Made by a program: the position numbers and the translations under genes. Positions 44,451 to 56,599 of a stretch of DNA of 64,000 nt are shown piece after piece. This DNA is from Gracilaria domingensis (taxonomy: Eukaryota > Rhodophyta > Florideophyceae > Gracilariales > Gracilariaceae), in NCBI GenBank assembly GCA_022539475.1, contig VCMS01000105.1:98907-162906 (forward strand), written 5' to 3'. The notes beneath the pieces were generated by a model. It searched no databases. It was not told the DNA's origin and saw only the letters and a list, made by a program, of their open reading frames with translations. Every line of letters starts with the position of its first letter. The stretch's first letter is position 1.

Positions 44451-47348
44451 ATGGTCTACTACTGTACACATAAGAAGCGTGGGTGCCCCTTCGTTACTCG
44501 CCGAGGAGTCTTATCTCTTCAACAGCATGTCAACCATTGCCCGTTTCGTCTGAAAGCAGCGCTGGAAGACGACAATAGCCGGCCCATTCGGAGAAGCAAG
44601 CGTCTCAAGCTTTCCGCGCCCGCGCCCGCATCTTCCGAAACGGTCACTGCCCCTTGTCGCCTTCCGGAGCCTCCAGTGTCCGAGGACATCGTCGACCCCA
44701 CTCCGTGCGCCCCTCCCATTCCGGACACTTCGCATTGTGTTTCTCCTTCCCCGGGTCCCGCGTCATTAGAGCGAGAACACGGAAGCAGTTCCCGCCCAGT
44801 GCCTTCTGAGGAGGCCCTTGGTGATTTGCATATGGATTATCTCACGGTTTGTCTGGTTTCAGTAGCTTCCAACCTTGGTCATCGTGAGGCGGACGAGCTA
44901 ATTGGGCTACTTCGGGACCCGCGATTCTCGCAAAAGCGATTCAACGAGACCATAACAAGTTCCAAGCGCTGTACAGAACTGAAGAACGCCATTTTCGAAC
45001 GATACGCCTCAAAGGACGGTTTCAATCGCAGAACTGTCTCGCCAGAAGGATGTAAGTTCAGCGCCACCCTCTATACGAGAGACCCCGTTCAGACACTTGT
45101 GAAACAGCTCCAGTTGGCTAACAACGAAAACACATTCTTCCACCCTATACATCAGACCCACTCCACGAAAATATTTCACCCCATGTCCGGCTCTCTCGCA
45201 AGAGACGCCACCTCAAAACTTAAGGAAATGGTCATGGGCTCTTTGGATAGTAGAATAGTGTGGTACTCCCAAGAAATAAGTTACAGTGAATCTTTCGTAG
45301 GTCTTCTGCAGGTATACACCGATAAGTCTTCAACAACTCTAAAGCAAACATCGGTTACCGCCTATCCTCTTCACCTCATATTTCTCAACTTCTCCGACGA
45401 GCTTCGCCGTAAGTGTATCCGTGATGACCTCACAGTAGTGGCATACTTCCCTACCACACTGATCGAGGTTTCCGCATCTGAAGCAGACGCAATGCCATTC
45501 GTTTCTAGCAAGTCTCTACGCGAGTCCAGGATGCAAATCCTTCAAGAATCTCTTCGTCAAGTCCTGGAGCCCATTCTAAATCTCACGCAGAAAGGTTTTC
45601 AGTTCATCGGCGAAGACAAACTAAGTCGAGTGTGCCATCCTCTGCTTGCAAGTTATTGTGCGGATATTCCTGAGGCTAAGGACATTCTGTCCATTCTTCA
45701 TGGGACCAAAACAGAAAGCCCGTGTCATAGATGCAAAGCCCCTCGCTCATCTTTATGCAGTCCTATTCCCACCTCATTCAACGGACGTTCTCAAAAGCAC
45801 ACGAAAAGCATCCGAAAGACATACACAGCTATCTTGCAACATGCACAAAAAGACGAGGCGGAAAGACGTCCAAGTCGTGCGAGGGAGAGGAGATCTCAAG
45901 CGGATACTCTGATGCGTTCAAATTCCATATCTCTCATTCCTTCGTTCCTCGAAACTTCCGTAAGCCTTGGAATGATCCCGGGATTGTCTCCATACAGTCT
46001 GTTCTCATTCGAACCATTACAAAACTTGCATCTCGGCATCTCAAAGTTGATAAAAACGGCCACAATCGAGAGACTGCAGTCAGACACCCTGTGCACCACA
46101 ATAGAAACATCTGCATCGCGTTCATTTCGAACGATACGCACCCAACTCCTCAACCATGCAAACGCAATTATAGCTGCCATAGAACGCGATTCTCCTGCCA
46201 AAGGTTTACATATCGATTTCTCCACGCAGGAGAAAGGCAAATCTTTGAATGGTACCTTCACGAAAGACGGTCTCCGTGGAATGCTGGAGGCCAAAAACTA
46301 CAAAGCACTTGACATGGTCTTTCCCTTCATAGGAGCATTCTTTGACATATGCTGTGGAGAACAGGACGTTGCCCCAATCACAACCGTTTTCTCTCAGTAC
46401 TCGGACTTGCTTTCGACCTTATTCAGATACAATCGTGACCCGTATTGGACTGAAAGCTCTCTCCTGTGTCTTACTTCGGAGATTGAAACCTTCAAGCGTT
46501 CCGCAACAAAGACTCTGGCGGATTTTCATCCCTCCAGACTGGGAACTCTGAAGTTTCATCTTCTCGATCATCTCGTGGACGATATTCGCCGTCTGGGAAG
46601 TATCAAGTACTACGACGCAGGCATATACGAACATGCACACCTGCTATTTAAAAGACACTACAAAAAGACGTCCAGAAGAACAGCAACGGCTGTGGAGGAA
46701 ACTATTCGCTCCATTGAGCACGGACATGTTAGAAAGCAATGGAATGGCAATACTCCTTACCAGCGTAATCCAGGTTTACCAGGAACTTCCACACAGCTTC
46801 CTCGGTTTGCAATGAGAGGGCGTTCTTTCACTTTACGAGCTCTTCAACATTGTGTTTCAAGTATGTCCAGTTCAAAAACATGGACTGCTGTTAGAGAAAT
46901 GTTCTCAAGTACGGAAACAAGGTCGATTCTTGATCAAATTGGTGAACAGGCCCTTCCTCCTTTCCTCAGTCTCGTGAAAGAAACACTGGATGAGCACTCT
47001 ATTACATACTTCCCAGAAAAGACAAGGATAACTCTGGTGAATTCGGCCCTCGTGAAAGGCGGTTTCGTTCCGACTCTTGAACACTTCGATTCGTCTTCTA
47101 AGGCACTTAAGCTGGGACGACCCAAATACCCCATCATCCAACGTGTCTTCGCTTCTCCAGCATTTGGTCCCAGTAGAAAGCCAAAGTTTTCCACTGCATT
47201 GGTAAGCGGAGAAGATTCAGAGACTTGGGTTGCCCAGGTAGTCGCTCTGATTCGAATATCTCTCCTTGATTCTGCACTTACCGCACCAGAGGTGGCATTC
47301 GTCCGGTATTTCGAGGTTTTACCCCCCACAACCCCTAGGAGAATTTAA
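44451..47348 (+). CDS. Plavaka-type (CACTA-like) transposase, intact
   Basis: The ATG at 44451 (MVYYCTHKKRGCPF) starts 965 intact codons; the open frame upstream has no ATG. An N-terminal Cys/His cluster (C-x5-C, then H, H, C by residue 31) looks like a zinc finger. A Ser/Pro-rich linker follows. The core has LLQVYTDKSSTTLKQTSVTA, YPLHLIFLNFSDELRRKC, DKLSRVCHPLLASYCADIPE and ESPCHRCKAP, in the order seen in Plavaka transposases: a strand with a putative catalytic Asp, a Pro-containing strand, then a Cys pair. The C-terminal half contains KFHLLDHLVDDIRRLG and YDAGIYEHAHLLFKRHYKKT, also typical. These enzymes cut and paste DNA in the nucleus. The intact frame amid decayed genes suggests a recent or active copy. 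A hairpin upstream and repeated words downstream may mark its ends. Confidence 0.85.
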   Translation: MVYYCTHKKRGCPFVTRRGVLSLQQHVNHCPFRLKAALEDDNSRPIRRSKRLKLSAPAPASSETVTAPCRLPEPPVSEDIVDPTPCAPPIPDTSHCVSPSPGPASLEREHGSSSRPVPSEEALGDLHMDYLTVCLVSVASNLGHREADELIGLLRDPRFSQKRFNETITSSKRCTELKNAIFERYASKDGFNRRTVSPEGCKFSATLYTRDPVQTLVKQLQLANNENTFFHPIHQTHSTKIFHPMSGSLARDATSKLKEMVMGSLDSRIVWYSQEISYSESFVGLLQVYTDKSSTTLKQTSVTAYPLHLIFLNFSDELRRKCIRDDLTVVAYFPTTLIEVSASEADAMPFVSSKSLRESRMQILQESLRQVLEPILNLTQKGFQFIGEDKLSRVCHPLLASYCADIPEAKDILSILHGTKTESPCHRCKAPRSSLCSPIPTSFNGRSQKHTKSIRKTYTAILQHAQKDEAERRPSRARERRSQADTLMRSNSISLIPSFLETSVSLGMIPGLSPYSLFSFEPLQNLHLGISKLIKTATIERLQSDTLCTTIETSASRSFRTIRTQLLNHANAIIAAIERDSPAKGLHIDFSTQEKGKSLNGTFTKDGLRGMLEAKNYKALDMVFPFIGAFFDICCGEQDVAPITTVFSQYSDLLSTLFRYNRDPYWTESSLLCLTSEIETFKRSATKTLADFHPSRLGTLKFHLLDHLVDDIRRLGSIKYYDAGIYEHAHLLFKRHYKKTSRRTATAVEETIRSIEHGHVRKQWNGNTPYQRNPGLPGTSTQLPRFAMRGRSFTLRALQHCVSSMSSSKTWTAVREMFSSTETRSILDQIGEQALPPFLSLVKETLDEHSITYFPEKTRITLVNSALVKGGFVPTLEHFDSSSKALKLGRPKYPIIQRVFASPAFGPSRKPKFSTALVSGEDSETWVAQVVALIRISLLDSALTAPEVAFVRYFEVLPPTTPRRI

Positions 47349-47640
47349 AGTGTACTAATAACGTACTATATTGCTACAAATTTGCTACTGAAACACGAAT
47401 GGCGTACAGGTGGACAACGTGGAGCACCAAGTCACTTGTGAATGCCCGCACAAATGGCGTACTGTAAAACGTAGTACGCCAAGAGTATGTCAATGGCTCG
47501 CCACAGCCGTGTACGCCATTTGTAGATGTGCTCAAAAGCGCAACTAAACCGATACCAACGAAATGGCGCTACCGTACTGCAACTAAAGTGAAAAGTCGTC
47601 TCAGAAAGACCTTCGGTACCTTCGTACCTTCGGTACACTT
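47349..47640. repeat. Possible subterminal repeats of the Plavaka element
   Basis: The word atggcgtac or its complement gtacgcca occurs at least four times within about 120 bp (near 47400, 47454, 47478 and 47511). Clustered short repeats in both orientations near an element end are typical transposase-binding sites in CACTA-type elements. Confidence 0.45.
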
Positions 47641-47901
47641 CGTAAATAACAAGAAGGCCAATTTTCAAAGTTAGAAAGTCTCTCGTATGCGCCACCGCCG
47701 CCGCGATTCATGTGTTAGTTTGAGAGACAGCGCCGATCAGCGCTTTCTCTCTCTAAGTAGCACAATTTCTACTCGCCAAACAGCGCCTCCGCATATATCC
47801 GACCTACATCCTTTGTACGGGTGGGTCCAGACGACAACCTCCAGAAAGCCTGTTAGTCCAAAAGCTATAGCCCCCCTCCCTCCACTTCCTTCAGGTCGCC
47901 C

Positions 47902-48909
47902 TCAGTTACGCACCGTTGGCACCGCGAAATCCACCCTATTGCCCTTGTCCTTGACCGCAACCAAATCGAAGAGAACGGAATCCGCGTCGAACATAAACTT
48001 CACAGCCAACCCCGCATCCCCCGGCGTCTTACCAGTAAGCGTCAGCACCTCCTTAAAGTGATGATATACACCACCCGACGCCATCAATAGCGCCCGTATC
48101 ATTATTGCTCATCAACATACCAGGACACAGCTCCTCCATCTCACAACTAAATCCGGTATCAACCCCCTCAACTTCATTCGCTGCAACAACTGCCCCACAA
48201 TACGCCGCACGTTGATTGCCATCGCTAGAGCTCGTCGCCTATGACGTGACGCGAACATCCAGGCCGCCGAATCCGATTTGAACGGTGACTACAACCGGTG
48301 CATAGCCTTCTCATAAAACAGTGGCGCCAGCCGTTTGCGCAGGTCCATGCCACCCTTCACCTCGTTCACCTCTTCCGCCGTGAAAGTGCGCGGGTCAAGC
48401 TTGTATCCAAACGTTCCAGACATGGCCATCACAGCCTTTGTCTTCATCGGCGTCGAGCGAAGCGTCTGATGGTTCGGTACCACTAAAATATGAGCCCCCA
48501 TCGTCGAACAGGGGCATACCAAAGATGTTCCGTACTGAATCGACGTATGCGACTGCGCGTCCGTGTTATCAGACGTCCAAATTTGTGGCGAGAAGTACAG
48601 CAACCCGGCGTCGAACCAACTCCCACCACCAGAACAACTTTCGAACAGCACCTTCGGGAACGCCTCAGTCAGTCGTCCAAACAACCCGTACACACCCAAG
48701 ATGAATCGATGCCCAATCTCCCCCTGCCTTTCCTTGTGCCAGTCTTGAGAGGACATCTTCGTCAAATGTCGGTTCATATCCCACTTGATGTACTCAATGT
48801 TCGCCGTACTCAGCATCTCGTACAGTTGCTCGTGTATACGAACACCCGTCTGAGCAGCGGTAGGAGTTTCAGCCTCCAAGCAAAGTTCTTCAGCTTTCTG
48901 CAAGGTCCC
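47902..48909 (-). pseudogene. Alpha-galactosidase (GH36), truncated and broken
   Basis: The frame contains EYIKWDMNRHLT with the GH36 nucleophile Asp, SCSGGGSWFDAGLLYFSPQI, WTSDNTDA with the acid/base Asp, and a PNHQ motif. This fixes the family: retaining alpha-galactosidases that hydrolyse alpha-galactosides. The N-terminal beta domain is absent, because the reading begins mid-catalytic domain at a junction with SCC2 sequence. A TAG at 48289-48291 lies in frame between HRL and SPFKSDSAAWMF, where the family reads RLxSPF. Further stops and a frameshift follow, and a C-terminal strand (FDADSVLFDLVAV) is visible at about 47930-47990. Confidence 0.8.
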
Positions 48910-50545
48910 ATGAGAATGGATCGGATTATCGATATCGCTCGTTCTCTTACAAAGGTCGCGGTATCACACAAGCGCTTCTCCACCACGGACAAGATCTTGG
49001 ACATAAGGACAGGATCACGTTTCTCACCATCCTTCAAACCCTCAATGCCGACCGATTGTTCTGGACCACTATGCTGTAGCAACGAGCGGCCAATAAGGTC
49101 AAAAGCGGCATCTCGTGCCAAAGTCCATACATCGCGGCAACTAGCCTCAATATAACTAAAAACATTTAGCAAGTGACATAAAAGACCTCGACAAGCATTA
49201 TCGATGGAAGAAAGAGCTTTGATAGACTTCACGCGAACGGTAGGTGCGCTGTAATGAAGACCATCTAGTATAGATTGTAGTATTGTGCCAAAGCCTGAAG
49301 TGAAACTTCTGTTCTTGCCAATGAAGCATGCTGCTCTTAACGCATCGCTGCAAGTTATCTCTTCATTTCTCATGCGGCAAGCTGCTACGTGTTCGGCTCG
49401 CCTTCTTGAAATCTCTTCCAATGCCGTCATTGCGCTGTTTTCGACATCTGCGCATCCATCCTGGCCATCGATAACTTCCTCGTCATCCTGAGGATCGCCC
49501 ATATTTCGTTCCTGGTTCATAATCTGGGCCCGTCTTTTTTGTTTCTTGGCAACCTGGTGGTCATCAACGAGGAAAAAGCCGTCATAAAAGGAATTGGCAG
49601 CAGCTACTTGAAGAGATGGCTTGGGATCGAGGAAAAGTAACAATGTCTCTCTCTCCTTCTCAAGAACTTCCACTTTGATGTCAAAAGATACGGACTGTTC
49701 GATCTCTTTCAATACATCGATGTCATACAGATCTCAAATCCTTGAAGCAAGAGAGCCCAACACATCAAAGAACATGCACTTGGTATGCACCGTTTTGTCT
49801 TCAGGAGACCGAGGTCGAGTGATGACGGCGACAGACAATGTCTGCAAACTCAGCTCCATAGATGGCCATTCTGGCCGTCCACAAAAGACAAGCAAATCCT
49901 CAAGAAGACTAGAGAACGCCGTTCTATACTCATGGTCACGATCCGAGCACGCTCGAACCAAAAGTGGGTCGAGAACGTGTACAGACGCTTTCAACGCACG
50001 ACCGTGCCTTGCCTTTCTCACCGACACCAGGTCATTCTGAGCAGATGATGTTGTACGTGACTTCGAACGGACCGGGAGGTTTCGAACAGGATCACTGCTT
50101 GCAATACAAACAAACCGCGCGAAGAGAGCCGATGACGCTCTTACAGTAGTCTGGTCTTCTGCGAGTTTGAAGAATCGTAAATTCCTTCTCGCAGCAGGAA
50201 CAGAACTCGCTGCCTCCCTGACACCGTCAAGGATTTGAACACGGTGGTCTGGATACGACGAGAAAATCATACATACAGTCTTGATCGCGTGAGATTGAAA
50301 CCACTCAACGCCTGTCACAGAGGGAGAGTGGTCGCACACCCTCGCTAGTCGAGATGCAACAGAATGGGGAAGAAATTGCTCCTTGCTGTGAAGGGTACTG
50401 AGAGCATCAAGTAGAACAAAAACTTGATCGAAAAGCGCCTCGTCACGCTTGAGTATCGTCCTTTTTGACCCCTCGCTTCAACAGCGGCAGCAGCAGAACC
50501 CACAACTCTTTCAATTCCCGTATTTGGGATTAGGGCGACGCAATG
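48910..50545 (-). pseudogene. SCC2: Cohesin loader SCC2/NIPBL, truncated fragment
   Basis: HEAT-repeat reading with features of the SCC2/NIPBL C-terminal half: IFSSYPDHRVQILDGV, RTAFSSLLEDLLVF, PEWPSMELSLQTL, then APTVRVKSIKALSSIDNACR and VRERAISIIRSIL. SCC2 loads cohesin on chromatin. An in-frame TGA (49734-49736) interrupts LASRI/DLYDIDV; both sides stay in frame and homologous in character. A frameshift near 50500 separates LKELWVLLLPLLKRGVKK from the main frame. The gene ends abruptly at about 48910, where alpha-galactosidase sequence begins on the same strand. Upstream exons and the last several hundred residues are missing. The family call rests on the ordered motifs. Confidence 0.75.
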
Positions 50546-50844
50546 CACTCGGCTTGAACAGAAGGGGCATATGCGGCTGGTGCTCACCCGAGGTCCCAAG
50601 CACTGCATCTATCGACAAGCTACATCGCATGTATGTAAACGCGAATGCAACAAACTTGCTGCGTTCTAAGCTTACCTAGAGTCAAAGGGGCAGCGTCTAA
50701 GCGAACGGCATGCGTTAAGTTATTGATTGTCGATGGACAGTCAGTCACCAGGTAGAAATATAAACACAGATTAGCCAATCCTTGTCTTAACTGAGCTCTA
50801 CTTCTCAGCATCGAGTTATGCTTGTACCACAACTGACACAATCA

Positions 50845-53800
50845 TCAGGAAACCCCAAACACTGTACACAGTCTTATAGCGACAGATCGCACACCAGGTT
50901 CGGAATCTTCGCTCCGAGACCTCTTGATCGCTGCCAATGTGTCTTCTCCAATCATATCTTTCATTGTCGCAGAATCTGAGATAACTTTCGCCAGGTGATC
51001 AAGAATTGCTAACCCGCTCTTTCTTAGCATGTTGTACTTGGGTTCGTGAACGCCGTTTTTGCTGAGGATTACTAATCGTTTCGTCAATGCCTCCCGTCGT
51101 TCCATGGAGTCTCCAAATTGCAGTTCATTTGTTGAGAAGCGTTCGGACAACCTCTCAGCCGCTTGCAGTACAACTAGTCGGACGTCCCAATCGTTCTGCA
51201 TCAGTTCCTCAAACACACAGAGAAGATCTTGTATGTGTTCTATTTGCTTCTCCATTCCCGCTCTCCCGTTGACTGCAGATTGCAGACATTGGATCGCCGC
51301 TTTGCAATGCAGCCTCTGCGCCTTTCGCGCCTTATTGCGAGGATCAACAGCATCCGCATCAGACCCAGTTACCCACGCCATACGCGATACGTTTGGTACG
51401 CTGGCATTCACATCGGACGAGCTTGGTGACACCATTTCTGACAAATGGTGTTTGACTTCCTCGTACATGCACACGGTTTCCCGAGTGTTCACCAGCACTT
51501 TACCCACTGCATCAATGGCTGCAATGCGATAGTCCTTCTTCCCTCGATGGGATTCGGAGAGCAGAGCCTGCACGACAGTTGTGCCCCCTCCGCACGCCTC
51601 CCACAGAGATGCACTCAAGCAAGAATCTGCCAGAGACCCAATGGCTTCAATGGGAACATGTTGTCCTTCCCAAATATGACCCGGAAGCACCATCAACAAC
51701 GCTTGGCGCTTCGAGACATGAACTGCACATCCACTGTGTCATTCGACGCGTTGGCCAGGTCCCCTAGCGTGGCTGCAGCGCTTCTCTTTACGCGGTACTA
51801 AGCAGAAGTAGATAGACGTTGCTCACATATTTCAACAATCTCCCTTTCGTACAAACGATGCCCGGCCTGAGTAATCGGCGCCCCTTCATCCCAGATATCT
51901 TTCCAGTTCTTGCTGGCATCTCCTGCATCATCGTCTGTTTCACGTCGTCCCATGTATGCCAGATGCAGTATTGAGCTGGCGTGCTGCTGAGCAGTATCGG
52001 GAGCCATTCGCCACAACCCAGCAGCCAGTGATGAGGCAAGCGAACGATCCCGAGGGTCTTCCGATGTGCCCTTCTTGCTAATTTGTTGGCAGTACTTTCC
52101 AACTTCATCGACGCGGCACAACTTAGATGCTCTACCAGCAGCGTTGCACCATGCCTTTCGAAGCATAGCATTTCGCTCCATACCAGCAGCGTTTGCCGCC
52201 GGAAACAGAAGCTTTGAAGCGTACGGTTCCATGACCACCGCTCTGGATTGGAGAACGCTCGAAATCAACCTCGCTGTCGCTGCGCGTGTCGGAAATCCCA
52301 CTCCTATGCGAGCTAGTCGGGCAAGATTGGAAACCACCTCGGCGGCGATTGTCTCATCAACTTGCCCTCCCAACTTTTCAAGTGATTCGATCAAAGAGGA
52401 CGATTACATACTTGCCGCAGTGACCCGAGCGTTCTACAGTTCCTCCGGTGATGCCACATGATACTCCGCGTAGTTCAAGATTTGCGGCTCCAGCTCCGTC
52501 GCTATTTCCAACAAATTCGCAATCAAATCCGGCAGAGACGACCGCAGTGCCGTTCCTCCATGCCTTATGATCTCAGACAGAGTCTTGGACACAAGTGCTC
52601 TCTCCTCCTCTGCGCTGTGTGTGATAGACGTCATTAGCACTGACAGCACAACGCCAACAGCTTGAGCCGAGTTTTCCTCACCAACATACCCTGGATTACA
52701 TAGATGTATAGAGAGTGTCGAGAGTGCTCTTCCAGTCCCCTGAGCGCTCTTGCGCACACTTTCCTTGATGTCATCCATAGCCCTCAGCCTGTGGTACCAG
52801 AAATCCTTCAACGAGTCTTTAACTTCCTCCCATGTGCGAGACGTAAGCACGTCCCGAAGCGCTGCGCACCCCGCTTCTCGTGAACGTCATTGCCTCGAAA
52901 CGATTGACTTGATGCAATGCTCAGTTACCGCCGGCAAGTTTGCCTTTATAGCTTCTGCCACTGAGCCGTGACCAGACTCTTTGACAACGGCCGATATAAT
53001 GGAACCCATAGCAATGCGGACGCTCTCAGTTGGATCATGGCAATACACATACAACCGTGGCAAAAGGTTCTTCACGTGCGGCCGAAGATGTTCGGCCGCG
53101 ATTTCATTATTCAACAGCGCACTACCAGCCAATGCGGCGCCCTTGCGACTGTTCCAAAGCGCGGCATGGCCGGCAAGATCCATGAACTTATACACAAGTT
53201 CGGGTTGACCCATGTCCTGAGCAAGACTGCAGAGCTCTTTATACGTCCCAGACAGCGCGCCAGCCGACTTTGATTGAACGTCCACGCCGCTGAATTCCAG
53301 CAATACGCCTTGATCGCCCGGGACCGTCGCAGCAGCTCGCTTGCCTGCCGTCAAAGATCGGACAAGGTTTCCAACAAGAACTTGTTGATCCTTTGGGGGG
53401 CATATGTTGTACACCAACGCAATGCCGTAAGAGGCCATCTGTTGCGTGAAGTCGGATCGATCTGACAAGAACACAGTAAACGCCTTTTGTACATCTGGCA
53501 GAAGATCCAGAAGCAACTGTTGCTCCTGAGTGATTCGCGCTTCGTCCGCGGTGGTTGCAAATGTGTACTTCTCACTCTCTGATCTGTCCGCGAACAACTT
53601 GATAAACGTTAACAGACATACAAATCCACCTGGTCGTGCGTTTGGCCTTTCGTCAAAGACCAGCGACATGATCGTTTTGACTGTCTCAGGCAACAAAGAA
53701 ACCTTGCTCTGGTCAGCATCGTCGTAGATCCTCTCTCGCACACCGTAGCTGTGCTCCCTGAGTTCTGTTATACTCTGCAACTCGCTCGAATCTGCTGTCC

Positions 53801-56392
53801 CGCTAGATTTGGACACATCGGTACTTGTTTCCTCATGTGCAGAGGGTGAAGGGACGTCCAATGCGGAGATGCATCGGACCAGACACTCGGCAGCAGAGAA
53901 GCGAATGTCGTCTTCCTTTCGCTCCCGGAAGACATGTAGCAGGCCCTCCAGAGCCTTCCTCTGGAAAGACGTTCTGGGCTCCCCAACGCAGATCTTTCCC
54001 AACGCATTTGACGCGGCTTGAACTACCTTGGACGGCGAAGACGACAACTTGAGGATGCCTGTTAGTTTAGACAGAATCCTCTCTCGGGAAGCTGGCGACA
54101 GCGGCAGTTGCTTTCTGGTTCCAATATCTGCCACCGCCTCGCACGCTGCAGCCCGGACAATCTCGGATGATTCTATTGGGAGCATTATCCTCTTGGAAAT
54201 ACGCGCCGTAACTTGAGAGATCGGGGTGTTCTCTAATTCATGCCATATCACGTCCGCTCGCCTCGCTGCGGAGCAAATGATCTGGCCACTGGCCATTATT
54301 CTCGCCACCCGTTCATCCTCGCCGTGCCTGCCAGAAGCGACTCCAGACTGGTTCGGTTCAAGCCCTGCGCCAAAGCGCGTGACGAGTTGCTCTATCTCCT
54401 CCATGGAGAGCGCATCAGTGCAGACGCCTACGAGATTAGAAACGGCGCGCGCGACGACAACGTCGCCCAAAGCAGACTTACGAGCAATCAGTTTGAACAA
54501 GTCGTCCAGTCTGTGTTGAAAGGCTTGCGCAACTTGTTCCCTCAGCGACGCTGTGTTCGAGGCAAGCAAATCAATAGACAGTGCGGATGTCAGCAGGTCT
54601 TGCCTCTGATTTGGGTCGGGGTGCAAAAAGACTTGTTGCGCTGTGCGTAATGCCACGTTCAAAGCGTCCAACATCGACGGATCGGCGCTCAAAAACAAAT
54701 CAATCTCGCCGGCAGGCAAGAGCTGTATTCGTCGTTGAGGAGTGAGCTTGTGGATCAAGCACTTGAGACAGAAGTGTAGATATACAGCAGCCGACTTGCT
54801 GCGCGGTTCGTGGCGCTCGCAGTGAGACGTATACACTGCGACATTGTGTCTAAAGTCAGGGAATGCGCTCTTCAATAGAGGCTTCTCGTGGCGCAGTGTG
54901 GGATCCCGCGCAATCTTTCGTGGCTTCAGTCCAACGGCTACCAGCTGGGATACGCGCTCACTGTTGTCAGCACACGCGACGATGTTGATCAAGCGAGCAT
55001 CAGCCTCCGTAAACGCAAAGCACTCATTCGCCCAGTGTACAGCCGCGTCCCTGGCTCGTATGGAAAGATCATGCTCGTCGGCAATAGCGTCCATGAGCGT
55101 GGCAAGCACAACAGTGCGTAACTGCGTAGTGTCTTGCTCGGAGATAGTGACGATGCGCAAAAGAGTGATGAGCGCTTGAGACGCAGAGTTCCTGACCTGC
55201 GGCTGATGCGTACGCGACAGAGAGCCCGAGAAGAACAGCTGTAACGACACAGCGTCGTCCAGCACCAGAGACGGAATGCGCAAGGCCAGGTCGGACAGCG
55301 CGGTATAGCCAAAGGCGCGAAGCGTATCCGAAAACGACGGCGCTCTGTCGGTTTGATTATTGACCAAGTTGAGCATGAGCTCAACAAAGTGCTTCGAATT
55401 GGCCAACAACACATCATCATCACAATTGGCGACAACAAACGAAACAAACTGCATGCCCAACGCCTGAAACGTGGTTGGGATGCCCGGCGTAAACAAACTG
55501 TGTCGAAAGACATCAAACACCTCCGGAAAGCAATTGGCACAAAGCGTCACCCTCAGCAAGCCCTTGGCAAGCAAGACAATCCTGACAGTCACTGGAGCCA
55601 GCGCATCATTGAACAACTCAAACAGCGTTGCGGCAATGGTTGGATCGGCAGCGGCGAGCACATCACATGCATCCACCCTCTTCATGGCATCTTCGCCCGC
55701 CGCAACCAGTGCAGAGCCACTAGCGCTGCCGGCAGCGACCAAAAAGTGCGCAAACACGCGCGCGGCGCGCGACGCGTCATGCTCAATGGTGGCGTACTCC
55801 GACGCAAGGCGAATGACAGCCAACAACATTTGCTCCGACAGCGGAGACTTGATCTTTGCACGAAGCGCAAGCCGCGCATACGAGAAAAACGCATCCACGG
55901 CGCGAGCATCACAGCGTTTAACACGCTTCCACAAACTGAACGGCACGCGCGCAGGACTGAGCTCGGAAGCGCCCGCCAGCGCGCGCAGCGCCAAAAAGTG
56001 CAGCACGTCTCGATTCTGCGGCGACTACAAGCGCGTAGCGGCACCAAGCAGCTCGGGCAACGCCGCGGCCTTGTCCGCGTGCGGCAAACGATCAAAACAC
56101 TTCGCCAGATAGCCGCCCTGCACGGCGAAGTTGGCGGTGAGCAGCGCGGCATCGGGGGCAGTGGCGACGGAAAGCACGTGCGAAAACGGCAGCTGCAGCT
56201 GCGGGTGCGAGCGAATGCGCACGTTGATGTGGTGCAGCACCTGGATACACTTGGCGCGCGCGGCGGGCGACGGGGTGCTGAGCGCGGACAGCAGCGTGGG
56301 AAGCAGACGCGACACGACCTTCTGCAGCGCTCGTCGCGCGCCAGCAGCAGCGCGTTGAGCGCGGCCTCCACCGTCTGCAGCTTGGCGTCCAT
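50845..56392 (-). pseudogene. ECM29: Proteasome adaptor ECM29, full length but with five in-frame stops
   Basis: The ATG at 56390-56392 (MDAKLQTVEAALNALLLARD) and the stop at 50845 give about 1,848 codons, the usual ECM29 length. Recognisable blocks run in order: LPTLLSALSTPSPAARAKCI near the N-terminus, TYKELCSLAQDMGQPELVYK and WNSRKGAALAG in the middle, DDIKESVRKSAQGT, LEPQILNY, RIGVGFPTRAATARLIS and WDVRLVVLQAAERLS near the end. ECM29 is a HEAT-repeat protein that tethers the 26S proteasome. Lesions: a one-base frameshift near 56340; in-frame TAG at 56025-56027, TGA at 52887-52889 (a Trp position in the human protein), TAG at 52434-52436, TAA at 52404-52406, TAG at 51798-51800; a frameshift near 51730. 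No intron explains them. It is either a young pseudogene, a consensus-error cluster, or a readthrough case. Confidence 0.85.
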
Positions 56393-56599
56393 GGCGGGGC
56401 GCGCGGCCGGCGGCTGCGGCGCCAGCGGAGCGGCGCGGCGGCCTTGACGGCGCGCACGGCTGCCCCGCGACGTGGCACACGTGTGGCGGCCATGCGAAAC
56501 GGCGCGCCTTTTGGGACGAGCTGCTGCGTGCGGTAACAGATACTTGTTCAAGCGCTCTATAGCACCCGGAATGTTCGTCAACATGCGGTGAACGCTCCA

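Noticed and set aside
45731-46312. 193-codon plus-strand ORF
   Set aside because: Out-of-frame shadow inside the Plavaka transposase.
51798-56027. Very short introns explaining the ECM29 stops
   Set aside because: No GT-AG segment around the stops removes them while keeping the frame, and homologous residues abut the stops on both sides.
50845-56392. Whole-genome reassignment of stop codons
   Set aside because: Frames of more than 960 codons (the Plavaka transposase and the 52887-56006 part of ECM29) contain no stop at all. A reassigned codon would be far more frequent.
55353-56447. 364-codon plus-strand open frame antisense to ECM29
   Set aside because: It mirrors the coding strand of a recognisable gene in GC-rich sequence and has no domain of its own.
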